Shown piece after piece: positions 41,816-50,679 of a DNA stretch of 64,000 nt. Numbering within the stretch: position 1 is the first letter of the stretch; every line of letters starts with the position of its first letter. Source of the stretch: Oscillospiraceae bacterium (GTDB lineage Bacteria; Bacillota; Clostridia; Oscillospirales; Ruminococcaceae); contig JAJQGJ010000011.1 in NCBI GenBank assembly GCA_021200565.1, forward strand, positions 121,416 to 185,415. The letters run 5' to 3'. The position numbers were made by a program, and so were the translations under genes. The notes under the pieces are model-generated. The model did no database searches, was not told the DNA's origin, and saw only the letters and a program-made list of their open reading frames with translations.

Positions 41816-44686
41816 TCAAAGAGTCTCGACTGATTCAAGCTCCTCGCATTCGTCAAGCTGCTTCTTCGAGCCGACTATGCAGATGCCGCCGTCGCAGATT
41901 ACCTTGTCGATGTTATAAGAAAGCTCCATAAGCTTCTCAGGCGTTGCACCGATAAGCTCGTGGTACTTCTCGCTAACACGCTCAGGAGTAATGCCAGAGA
42001 AATATCTATTGTCAGAGATGACACCCTTCATGCTTGGAGTGGTCAGCTGGAACATGTCCGAAACACTTCCGATGATGAAGCCGGTGAGATCATCACATGA
42101 CTTCAGGAAGTCTCTTAAGAACTCGCCGCTCTTCTTGAAGTAGCCAAGAGATCTGTTTGCGCTCGGGTCACGGAACGAGTGGCAGGTGATATATCCGGAA
42201 TCACGTGCTACAAATCCGGTGCCGTAAGCTCCGCCCTGAACTCTGATAACGTTCCAGAGGTAGCCATATGTCAGGATTCTCGCAGCAACACTGTATTCTC
42301 CGGTGACCTTCTCGCCGAGTGCTGAAACATTGCTTCCCATGGCTGCAAATGCAATCTCAGTGGGAACTGCAATGCCCTCTTTCTTGATGCCGAACGGCTT
42401 GAGCTCAGCCTTTCCGTCAGGCTTTCCAACAGCAGGGAGAGTCGACGAAACTGTGTTGACAACCGTTTCAGCAGCACCGCTCATTTCGCCAGTGACGCTT
42501 ACTATAGCTCTGTCAGAACCTAAGACTTTACTCTTGACGCCTTCAAGTGCCGAAAGAAGCGACTTGCTCTCGCTCTCAAACTCGCCGAGAGTCTTGTAGT
42601 AGCTGATGCCGGTAGTGTACTCGCCAACAACGCCTGCGGGAGAAATCTGAGCGTTTACTCTGCCCAGAGCAGCCGTGTTTCCTCTCATAAGAATGCTCTG
42701 GAAGAGCTCTGTCTTCTCCTGCCTGAGGATCTCCATGATGGAAGTCTCGCTGTCGAGCTTCGTCTCTGTGAGAATTTCGCAGACGAGCTTTGTTGCCTCT
42801 TCAAGCTTGGTTTCAAGAGCTGAGAATGAGACAACGAGCTTGACATCGTAATCCTTGGCGCTCGGATAAGCCGAAACCTTTGCGCCGAAGTTTCCGCAAT
42901 AGAAGTTAAGAAGCGTCTGGAGCTTTTCAGCTGAATGTGACTCGGTATCAAGCCTGCCCAGGAGCGAGCAGAGAAGCGAAGCCGCCGCAAGCTCCTTTTT
43001 GCTCAGATCCGTAGCGTCAAAGTAGAGATTTGTATAGACGATTCCGGAGGTATTGAGCTTGTGAGAAAGCACTTTGACTCCGCCAATCTCAGTTTCCTCC
43101 ATCGGGAATTTCTCCGGTTCATCAGGAAGATCCGAGAGCTTGAGCATCGGAAGCGTTGCCAGATTCTCGGGAGTATCCTCGCTGTGCTGCCATGCCTCCA
43201 ACTTTTCCTGCTTTTTGACAAGAGCTTCACGCTCCTCGGGAGTCCATGATGCTTCTTCTCTTGCAAGTCTTGCCTTCTCTTTAGCAGCAGTTGTTTCAGC
43301 ATAGGTGTGCGAAGGCTTCAGAATGACCTTGCAGGTGTGCGGATCATCAAGAAGAACGTCTCTTATGAGCTGCTCGAAGTAGCCCTCATCAGCTTTCTTC
43401 TTCAGGTCTTCAAACATGTCGCCGACAACGAGCTTGGTTGCCGGGTCGCCGCCATAGAGCCATGTGTCAAGAGCAGTGAGTCCGAACACAAGACCCTTTG
43501 GACCATAGTCTCTCTCACGGAGCTTGAATTCAAGGTTTGCCATCGAAGACTCAAGCTGCTCACGGTCAACGCCGCTATCAGCAATGCCGGTGAGAGTATC
43601 TCTTATGAGCTTCTCGACCTCAGGCATGTTCTCATCTTTGAGGTTTCTTACTTCCAGAACAGCATACGGCTGCAAAATGCCGTCGCTGATTCGAAGTATT
43701 ACGTCCTCAGCAAGACCTTCGGAAAGAATTGCTCTGCTCAGAGGCGAATGGTTGGTTCCAGCCAGAACCTCAGCCAGAACATCCATAGCGATGAGCTTTT
43801 CATAATCCTCATAGGTTCCGATGACGTTGCCATAGGCAAGTCTTGTGTGACCCAGGAGCTCCTCAGACGGTGAAAGACCATATTCATATTCGAGAACGCC
43901 GCCGTCAATCGGCTTTTGCATCTCTATAGGAGGAATCTCAGGAGCGAAATCATAGTGGCTGAGGTATTCGTCGTCGATGATGCCCAAAGTTACGTCAATA
44001 TCAACACTGCCGTCGATGAAGATGTAGGAGTTCGACGGATCGTAATACTTCTTGTGGTTCGCAATGAACATCTCGTATGAAAGATCTGGGATGCTTGCGG
44101 GATCTCCGCCCGAATTGTGCTTGTAGCAGTTATCGGGGAAGAGTCCTATAAGCATAGCCTGCTCCAGAATGTCATCAGGGCTCGACATTGCGCCTTTCAT
44201 CTCGTTAAATACAACACCCTTGTAGCTGACAGTGCCATCGGGGGCAAATTCGTGATGCCAGCCCTCCTGATAGAAGATTTCCGGCTTAGAGTAGATAAGC
44301 GGGTGGAAAACTGCGTCAAGGTAAACCCTCATGAGATTCAGGAAATCCTGATTGTTTTTACTCGAAACAGGATAGACCGTCTTGTCCGAGTAGGTCATAG
44401 CGTTGAGGAACGTGTTCATCGAGTTCTTCAGAAGCTCGACAAACGGCTCCTTTACGGGATAACGGTCGGAACCGTTAAGAACCGAGTGCTCAAGGATGTG
44501 AAACACTCCCGTGTCGTTCTCCGGCAGGGTTTTGAAAGCGATGCCGAAGGTCTTGTTGTCGTCTTCACGCTCAATCCAGATAAGCCGGGCTCCCGACTTA
44601 ACATGCTTCATTTCGTGGAGCTTCGCATCGATTTCGGAGAGCTCACGGACTCTCGTTTCGGCAAAGCCGTGGAATAATTCTGACAT
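41816..44686 (-). CDS. M16C-family (insulinase/PreP-like) zinc metalloprotease
   Basis: FHILEHSVLNGSDRYPVKEPF (HxxEH); GVVFNEMKGAMSSP. Confidence 0.94.
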   Translation of the reverse strand: MSELFHGFAETRVRELSEIDAKLHEMKHVKSGARLIWIEREDDNKTFGIAFKTLPENDTGVFHILEHSVLNGSDRYPVKEPFVELLKNSMNTFLNAMTYSDKTVYPVSSKNNQDFLNLMRVYLDAVFHPLIYSKPEIFYQEGWHHEFAPDGTVSYKGVVFNEMKGAMSSPDDILEQAMLIGLFPDNCYKHNSGGDPASIPDLSYEMFIANHKKYYDPSNSYIFIDGSVDIDVTLGIIDDEYLSHYDFAPEIPPIEMQKPIDGGVLEYEYGLSPSEELLGHTRLAYGNVIGTYEDYEKLIAMDVLAEVLAGTNHSPLSRAILSEGLAEDVILRISDGILQPYAVLEVRNLKDENMPEVEKLIRDTLTGIADSGVDREQLESSMANLEFKLRERDYGPKGLVFGLTALDTWLYGGDPATKLVVGDMFEDLKKKADEGYFEQLIRDVLLDDPHTCKVILKPSHTYAETTAAKEKARLAREEASWTPEEREALVKKQEKLEAWQHSEDTPENLATLPMLKLSDLPDEPEKFPMEETEIGGVKVLSHKLNTSGIVYTNLYFDATDLSKKELAAASLLCSLLGRLDTESHSAEKLQTLLNFYCGNFGAKVSAYPSAKDYDVKLVVSFSALETKLEEATKLVCEILTETKLDSETSIMEILRQEKTELFQSILMRGNTAALGRVNAQISPAGVVGEYTTGISYYKTLGEFESESKSLLSALEGVKSKVLGSDRAIVSVTGEMSGAAETVVNTVSSTLPAVGKPDGKAELKPFGIKKEGIAVPTEIAFAAMGSNVSALGEKVTGEYSVAARILTYGYLWNVIRVQGGAYGTGFVARDSGYITCHSFRDPSANRSLGYFKKSGEFLRDFLKSCDDLTGFIIGSVSDMFQLTTPSMKGVISDNRYFSGITPERVSEKYHELIGATPEKLMELSYNIDKVICDGGICIVGSKKQLDECEELESVETL

Positions 44687-44854
44687 TAACTAACCTCCTG
44701 TATGTAATAATATTTGTAGGCTTTAAAATTTTACCAATACTGATTATACACCTATCCCGGATTAAAAGCAAGCCGGAAGCTGAAATTTACAGTGGAAACT
44801 TCCAATGATTTGTGCTATACTATACTTAATTTCAGGTGAAAGGCAGGTGAGCGG

Positions 44855-45601
44855 GTGACTGACGAAGAAAAGAAGCGCTTTTCGGAGCTTCTGGAAAGAC
44901 CAAGAGAAGAGCTTCTCATATCTGCAGGAGTGGGGACTCTTTCAGAAAAGTATCTCCATGCAGTGTTCAAATATTACTATGAGCCGAACCCGGATTTTCA
45001 CGAGGTCGGAATAGGCAGATTCACCGCCGACATCTGCCGTGACAAGGATATAATAGAAATCCAGACCCGCTCCCTCGGCAGGCTGAGAGAGAAGCTTGAA
45101 TTCTACATATCTGAGGGATACTATACCACCGTCGTCTATCCGATTCCGCACAAAAAGTGGATTTCCTGGCTCGATCCCGAAACCGGAAAGCTCACCCCGA
45201 AGCGCCGTTCTCCCAAGACCGGCACGGCATTCGACAGTATCTATGAGCTCTACAATATCAAAGACTATCTTCCAAGCGGACAGGTTCAGGTGGTTTTAGA
45301 GCTTGTCGATGTCTTTGACATAAAGAATCAAGACGGCTATGGCAAAGGAAAAAAGCACCGTGCAACCAGAAATGACCGGATTCCACTTGAACTATTCGAC
45401 GAAATAATACTCAGCGAGCCTTCCGACTATAGAATTTTTCTTCCAGAAGCTCTTCCTGACACGTTCACAAGAAAAGATTATGCAAAGCTCACCCGGCTTG
45501 ACGGAAGAGCACTTTCCGGTGCGATCAAAATACTAGAAGAGATGGGGCTCGTCAGGTTCGCTAGCAAGCAGGGCAACAAGTTTATCTATAAGAAGGGATG
45601 A
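44855..45601 (+). CDS. Uncharacterised protein, possible PD-(D/E)xK-like nuclease fold with C-terminal winged helix
   Basis: KYLHAVFKYYYEPNPDFHEVGIGRFTADICRDKDIIEIQTRSLGRLREKLEFY resembles E..D..ExQ endonuclease-like cores. Confidence 0.5.
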   Translation: MTDEEKKRFSELLERPREELLISAGVGTLSEKYLHAVFKYYYEPNPDFHEVGIGRFTADICRDKDIIEIQTRSLGRLREKLEFYISEGYYTTVVYPIPHKKWISWLDPETGKLTPKRRSPKTGTAFDSIYELYNIKDYLPSGQVQVVLELVDVFDIKNQDGYGKGKKHRATRNDRIPLELFDEIILSEPSDYRIFLPEALPDTFTRKDYAKLTRLDGRALSGAIKILEEMGLVRFASKQGNKFIYKKG

Positions 45602-45605
45602 TAAT

Positions 45606-46531
45606 ATGACGCTCCAACAGCTCAGATATGCAATCACAATCTCCGAAACCGGCTCCTTCAATAAAGCCGCAGAGGTTTTATACATCGCTCAGCCATCACT
45701 TACAAGCTCGATGCAGGAGCTCGAAAAAGAGCTTGGCATCACAATTTTCTATCGTAGCGGAAGGGGAGCGACTCTCACAAATGATGGCGCAGAATTTCTC
45801 TCATACGCCAGGCAGCTATACAGCCAGTACGAATCGCTGATGGAAAAGTACGGCAACCAGAGCTACAAAAAGAAGTTCGGAGTCTCGACGCAGCACTATT
45901 CCTTTGCAGTAAAAGCCTTTGTCGAGCTCGTCAAGCACTATGATTCCGCAAAATACGAATTCGCCATCCGTGAGACAAAACCCGTGACGTCATCTCCGAC
46001 GTCAGCACAATGAAGAGCGAAATAGGAATTCTCTATTTATGCGACTTCAACCGTGCCGCAATCGGAAAAATTCTCAAGAGCAACAATCTCGAATTCCACC
46101 ATCTCATCGAGTGCGATCCATACGTCTACCTCTGGAAGGGTCATCCGCTTGCAAAAAACTGCACGATAGGCTTTGAGGAGCTCAAAAACTATCCCTGCCT
46201 TTCTTTCGAGCAGGGCGACAACAGCTCATTCTACTTTGCTGAGGAAATACTCAGCACCTCCGACTATTCCTATACGATAAAGGCAAATGACCGTGCAACG
46301 ATGCTGAACCTGATGGTTGGTCTTAACGGCTACACCCTCTGCTCAGGCATTATCTGCGAGGAGCTCAATGGCAGCGACTATATGGCTATTCCGTTCAGAA
46401 CCGAGGACGAATCGGGAAGCCGGATGGAAATCGGCTACATCACAAAGAAGAACATCCAGCTGAGCTCCGTTGGCAGACGGTATATCGACGAAATGCAAAA
46501 TTATCTCGGACAAAATCACAGTGAAAAATAA
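45606..46531 (+). pseudogene. LysR-family regulator interrupted by an apparent 1-nt frameshift
   Basis: ORF 45606..46013 carries the HTH; ORF 46010..46531 continues the effector domain in another frame; adding one A to AAAA at 45977..45980 restores ...IRETKTRDVISDVSTMKSEIGILYL... Confidence 0.8.
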
Positions 46532-46537
46532 AATACT

Positions 46538-46552
46538 ATAGGTAAAATCTAT
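46538..46552. promoter_or_regulatory. Putative LysR-type binding site
   Basis: ATAGGTAAAATCTAT: ATAG-N7-CTAT dyad upstream of a TTGGAC-18-TAGAAT promoter. Confidence 0.5.
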
Positions 46553-46574
46553 AACCCGCTATCCAAACGACATA

Positions 46575-46604
46575 TTGGACAAATCCCGGTTGATGGTGTA
46601 GAAT
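46575..46604 (+). promoter_or_regulatory. Promoter of metQNI
   Basis: TTGGAC - 18 nt - TAGAAT. Confidence 0.5.
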
Positions 46605-46663
46605 AGGGAACATCAAAACGAAGTCAACGCAAGACGTTGTCACTGAGAAAGGAAATCACACTT

Positions 46664-47512
46664 ATGAAAAGAATATTATCACTTGTAATTTGCGCAGTTC
46701 TTTCGCTCTCGCTCCTCTCCGGATGCGGCAGCTCATCTGACGCAATCACAATCGCAGTCCCGAACGACACCACCAACGAGGCAAGAGCGCTGCTTCTTCT
46801 TGAAGAGCTCGGCTACATCACCCTTAAGGACGGCGCAGGTATCACCGCAACCGTCGGCGACATCGAGGACAACCCTTATGGCATCGAGTTCAGCGAAGTT
46901 GAAGCTGCTCAGCTCCCGAATGTTCTTCAGGATGTCGATTATGCTATAATCAATTCTAACTACGCTATAGAAGCCGGTCTCAATCCTGTTGAAGATTCCC
47001 TCGCAATGGAAGGCTCATCCTCCGCATACAGCAATGTTCTGGTTGTAAAGGAAGGCAATGAGGAAACCGACAAGATCAAGGCTCTTCAAGCTGCACTCGA
47101 AAGCCAGCAGGTAGCTGACTACATCGCAGCTACATACGACGGCGCAGTTGTCAGCACCGTTGACAATCCTGGCGACGGCTACGACGACACAGTCGACTAT
47201 GACGCACTTGCTGGAACCACCATCACAGTTGCTGCTTCTCCCACTCCTCATGCTGAGATCCTGGCAGTTGCAAAGGAAATCCTCGCTGAGAAAGACATCA
47301 CCCTCGACATCATCGAATTCACCGACTATGTTCAGCCGAACAACGTTGTTGAGAGCGGCGAAGTTGACGCCAACTACTTCCAGCATACTCCTTATCTCGA
47401 CGACTTCAACGATCAGAATGGCACACACCTCGTTGCTGTTTCACCTATCCATGTTGAGCCGATGGGTCTTTATGGCGGCAAGCAGTCCTCGCTCGACGCT
47501 ATCACTGAGTAA
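46664..47512 (+). CDS. metQ: MetQ/NlpA-family methionine-binding lipoprotein with circularly permuted domain order
   Basis: Lipobox LLSGC; residues 27-163 match the canonical C-terminal half (AITIAVPNDTTNEARALLLL...YDGAVV), residues 185-282 the canonical N-terminal half (TITVAASPTPHAEILAVAKEIL...VEPMGLYGGKQSSLDAI). Confidence 0.93.
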   Translation: MKRILSLVICAVLSLSLLSGCGSSSDAITIAVPNDTTNEARALLLLEELGYITLKDGAGITATVGDIEDNPYGIEFSEVEAAQLPNVLQDVDYAIINSNYAIEAGLNPVEDSLAMEGSSSAYSNVLVVKEGNEETDKIKALQAALESQQVADYIAATYDGAVVSTVDNPGDGYDDTVDYDALAGTTITVAASPTPHAEILAVAKEILAEKDITLDIIEFTDYVQPNNVVESGEVDANYFQHTPYLDDFNDQNGTHLVAVSPIHVEPMGLYGGKQSSLDAITE

Positions 47513-47539
47513 TATCTATACCTAACTTAAACCCCAGAG

Positions 47540-47568
47540 AATACGCCGAAGAACACTCGGCGTATTTT
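47540..47568 (+). terminator. Intercistronic hairpin between metQ and metN
   Basis: AATACGCCGA AGAACAC TCGGCGTATT TT. Confidence 0.6.
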
Positions 47569-47594
47569 CGGGTTGAATCCCATAAGGAGGAAAA

Positions 47595-48608
47595 ATGATC
47601 GAAATAAGAAATCTGTCAAAGACATTCACCACGAAATCCGGCGATGTCGAGGCACTTAAAAACATTTCCCTCACCATTCCCGACGGCGAGATATACGGAA
47701 TCATCGGCATGAGCGGCGCAGGAAAGAGTACACTTGTCCGCTGCATCAACATGCTCGAGCGCCCGACCGAGGGAAGCATCATTATTGACGGCAAGAATCT
47801 TAACGACCTTTCCGAAGCGGAGCTCCGTCAGGAACGTCAGAAGATAACGATGATTTTCCAGGATTTCAATCTCCTCATGCAGCGAAACTGCCTCAAAAAC
47901 GTCTGCTTTCCGCTTGAGCTTGCGGGAGTCAAGAAGTCGGAAGCCGTCAGAAGAGCCATGGAGCTTCTGGATATGGTTGGGCTTGCCGACAAGGCTAAGA
48001 ATTATCCGGCACAGCTTTCAGGCGGTCAGCAGCAGCGAGTCGCCATTGCAAGAGCCTTGGCAACCCATCCGAAGATTCTTCTTTGTGATGAGGCAACAAG
48101 CGCTCTCGACCCTCAGACAACCCATTCTATTCTCTCACTGATCCGTGATGTCAGAGATCAGCTCGGGCTCACTGTCATAGTCATAACCCACCAGATGAGC
48201 GTTGTTGAAGAAATTTGCGGCAGAGTCGCAATCCTCAATGGTGGAGAGGTTGCCGAGGAGGGAGTTGTTAATGAGGTCTTCTCAGCTCCGAAATCGGAAG
48301 CTGCGAAGCGTCTTGTCTACCCTGACGGTTTTTCGACAGACACTCTTTCTCCGTCATCTGATGAGCACTTCATCCGTGTTGTATATAACGGCGCAGAGGT
48401 CAGTAAAACTCCTCTTATCGCCCAGATGGCGATGGACAAAAACATCCCGGCAAGCATCCGCTCAGCATCCACCCGCAGTATCGGCGGCAAAGCCTATGGC
48501 AACATGCTCTTAAGCGTCACCGGCGACGAAAGCCTTGCCGAAGAAGCCATCAGCTACCTAAGAGAGATTCCCGACATAATAGCAGAGGAGGTTAAGACAA
48601 ATGCTTGA
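47595..48608 (+). CDS. metN: Methionine ABC transporter ATP-binding protein with C-terminal NIL domain
   Basis: GMSGAGKSTLVRCINMLERPTEGSI; QLSGGQQQRVAIARAL; downstream regulatory domain. Confidence 0.95.
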   Translation: MIEIRNLSKTFTTKSGDVEALKNISLTIPDGEIYGIIGMSGAGKSTLVRCINMLERPTEGSIIIDGKNLNDLSEAELRQERQKITMIFQDFNLLMQRNCLKNVCFPLELAGVKKSEAVRRAMELLDMVGLADKAKNYPAQLSGGQQQRVAIARALATHPKILLCDEATSALDPQTTHSILSLIRDVRDQLGLTVIVITHQMSVVEEICGRVAILNGGEVAEEGVVNEVFSAPKSEAAKRLVYPDGFSTDTLSPSSDEHFIRVVYNGAEVSKTPLIAQMAMDKNIPASIRSASTRSIGGKAYGNMLLSVTGDESLAEEAISYLREIPDIIAEEVKTNA

Positions 48609-49308
48609 TATATTCAGCTCAGAAGAGGTCACTGAAGCTCTCGAAATCTTCGTCCGTGAATTCCCGACAGCAATCTGGGAGACGGTCTATGTCACTGTCA
48701 TCTCAACATTCTTTGCAATTCTTATTGGGCTTCCGCTTGGCGTAATCCTGGTGGCGGGGGACAAGGGCAAAATCCTCAAGATTCCGTCCGGAGTTCTCCA
48801 TGTCCTCAATGTCATCATAAACCTCTTGCGCTCAATTCCGTTCCTGATTCTTATGATAATGGTCTTCCCGCTGACAAGACTGATTGTCGGAACGGTTGTA
48901 GGAACAGTGGCATCTATAGTCCCTCTCGTAATCGCCGCATTTCCGTTTGTAGCAAGACTTGTTGAAACAAGCCTTCGTGAACTCGACCCGAATATCGTCG
49001 AGATGGCGCAGAGCATGGGTGCGAAGCCGATTCAGATTATCACAAAAGTCATGATCCCCGAGAGCATCCCATCGCTTCTCTCAAACTTCACAACAGCCAT
49101 GACCACGATTTTGGGCTATTCAGCCATGAGCGGCATCATCGGCGGCGGCGGTCTCGGCAAGATAGCCATAAACTACGGCTACTATCGTTATCGCTATCTT
49201 GTAATGCTTCTTGCTGTAATCTTCCTGATTCTTTTAGTTCAGATAATCCAGACCGTTGGCACTCACCTGGCAACAAAACTTGACAGAAGACCCAGAGACA
49301 GGGCATAA
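48601..49308 (+). CDS. metI: Methionine ABC transporter permease
   Basis: LRSIPFLILMIMVFPLTRLIVGT; MIPESIPSLLSNFTTAMTTILGYSAMSGIIGGGGLG. Confidence 0.95.
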   Translation: MLDIFSSEEVTEALEIFVREFPTAIWETVYVTVISTFFAILIGLPLGVILVAGDKGKILKIPSGVLHVLNVIINLLRSIPFLILMIMVFPLTRLIVGTVVGTVASIVPLVIAAFPFVARLVETSLRELDPNIVEMAQSMGAKPIQIITKVMIPESIPSLLSNFTTAMTTILGYSAMSGIIGGGGLGKIAINYGYYRYRYLVMLLAVIFLILLVQIIQTVGTHLATKLDRRPRDRA

Positions 49309-49324
49309 ATTGCACAAAACTGTA

Positions 49325-49374
49325 GGGGCGGTTATTAACCGCCCGTCAAAAGGCGGAACATTTCCGCCTTTTTT
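49325..49374 (+). terminator. Hairpin repeat GGGCGGTTATTAACCGCCC followed by a Rho-independent terminator
   Basis: AAAAGGCGGAACATTTCCGCCTTTTTT. Confidence 0.8.
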
Positions 49375-49412
49375 ATGCCTGAAAAATTTTTTCAAAAAAT
49401 CGCAAATACCTA

Positions 49413-49441
49413 TTGACAGCGTAACAATGTTATGTTACAAT
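49413..49441 (+). promoter_or_regulatory. Promoter of yhbD-like gene
   Basis: TTGACA - 17 nt - TACAAT. Confidence 0.7.
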
Positions 49442-49465
49442 CAGAATGTAACGTAACATTGTTAC
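49421..49465. promoter_or_regulatory. Operator-like inverted repeat
   Basis: GTAACAATGTTATGTTAC-N9-GTAACGTAACATTGTTAC (18-bp arms, 1 mismatch) over the -10 region. Confidence 0.8.
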
Positions 49466-49490
49466 TTTTTTCGTGAAAAGGAGTGATAAT

Positions 49491-49892
49491 TTGAGTGGTC
49501 TGATTTCCAAAAAAGAGCTTCTTAATAAGTACAACATCTCATACGGCACTCTTTACCGCTGGAAGCGGATGGGGCTGATACCTGATGACTGGCTTGTCAA
49601 GAAGTCCACTTACACAGGGCAGGAGACATTTTTTGATGAGGAGCAAATCTGCGAGCGTATCGAGGCGATAATCGCCCGCAAAGATGAAGTTCCGCTTGAA
49701 CAGATAGCACGTGAGCTTCAGGGCAAAACCGAGCAGGAAGCTAAACTCATCATCAATTCAAAGCACTGGTCAAAGGAGATAAACTTATCAGATATTGTTT
49801 CGGTCATCGTTAAGATAGGCGACGATGAGAGGGACCTGACAGAGATTATCTCAGGCAACAACACGGTAATAAATAAATCTCAGGAGGAATAA
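49491..49892 (+). CDS. YhbD-like (DUF4004) helix-turn-helix protein
   Basis: ISKKELLNKYNISYGTLYRWKRMGLIPDDWLVKKSTYTGQETFFDEEQICERIEAI; TTG start after AAAAGGAG. Confidence 0.85.
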   Translation: MSGLISKKELLNKYNISYGTLYRWKRMGLIPDDWLVKKSTYTGQETFFDEEQICERIEAIIARKDEVPLEQIARELQGKTEQEAKLIINSKHWSKEINLSDIVSVIVKIGDDERDLTEIISGNNTVINKSQEE

Positions 49893-49896
49893 TATA

Positions 49897-50559
49897 ATGG
49901 CAGATTCAGTACATATCTGCGGAGCCGGCACTGTCGGCGGAGGGGAATATGAAAACATAAGCATAAGCGGTTCAGGCGAGGTGACATCAGATGTCAGGTG
50001 CCAGAGTCTCAAGAGTGCCGGCTCGGTGCATATTGCGGGTTCTGTAGAATGTTCAGGCGAATTCAAAATCGCCGGCTCTGCTCTGGTTGACGGCGACATA
50101 AAATGCGGAAGCTGTCGTCTTGCCGGTTCCGCAAATGTCAAAAGCATAGAGGCTGATGGAAAGGTCAGCCTTGCCGGTGCAGTCACGGCTGATGGCAATA
50201 TTTCAGGCGAGAAAGTCATCATTGTCGGTGTGGCAAATATCAATGGACTTATTAACGGCGATGATATAAGAATCACGTTTGACGGTGATGGTGTCAAAGC
50301 CAATGAAATCGGTGGCGGAACTATCAAAATAACTCCCAAGAAAGAACAGAAAGCACATTGGTTCAGCAAAAAGAAAATAAAGCCTGCAGAAATCGGCACT
50401 ATCGAGGGCGATGAGATAAGCCTTGAGCTTGTCAAAGCTGACGTAGTACGTGGAGCTAAGGTAACGATAGGTGACGGTTGCGAGATTGGGAGGGTTGAAT
50501 ACTCCGAAAGCCTTGAAATCTCCGAAAACGCCCATGTTGGTTATCAAGTGAAAATCTGA
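49897..50559 (+). CDS. Bactofilin-like polymer-forming protein (YhbE/YhbF type)
   Basis: Repeated ISGSGEVTSDVRCQSLKSAGSVHIAGSVECSGEFKIAGSALVDGDIKC beta-helical pattern. Confidence 0.85.
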   Translation: MADSVHICGAGTVGGGEYENISISGSGEVTSDVRCQSLKSAGSVHIAGSVECSGEFKIAGSALVDGDIKCGSCRLAGSANVKSIEADGKVSLAGAVTADGNISGEKVIIVGVANINGLINGDDIRITFDGDGVKANEIGGGTIKITPKKEQKAHWFSKKKIKPAEIGTIEGDEISLELVKADVVRGAKVTIGDGCEIGRVEYSESLEISENAHVGYQVKI

Positions 50560-50643
50560 GCTAAGATTTTTATGCAAATCGCCCCAATGATGGCTAACAA
50601 ATCTTGTTTTCTTTCGTCTAAAGGGCGAAAATTCAAAAAAGCG

Positions 50644-50671
50644 TTGACAAAAAGATTTTTATGAGTATAAT
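50644..50671 (+). promoter_or_regulatory. Promoter of GSIII gene
   Basis: TTGACA - 16 nt - TATAAT. Confidence 0.65.
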
Positions 50672-50679
50672 GTAACGCA

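Noticed and set aside
43307-44677. Plus-strand ORFs of 188 and 186 aa inside the M16 peptidase gene
   Set aside because: Antisense to a 956-aa metalloprotease with intact motifs.
49325-49343. GTAGGGGCGGTTATTAACCGCCC as a novel RNA element
   Set aside because: Looks like a common intergenic repeat hairpin placed before a normal terminator; no extra structure to support more.
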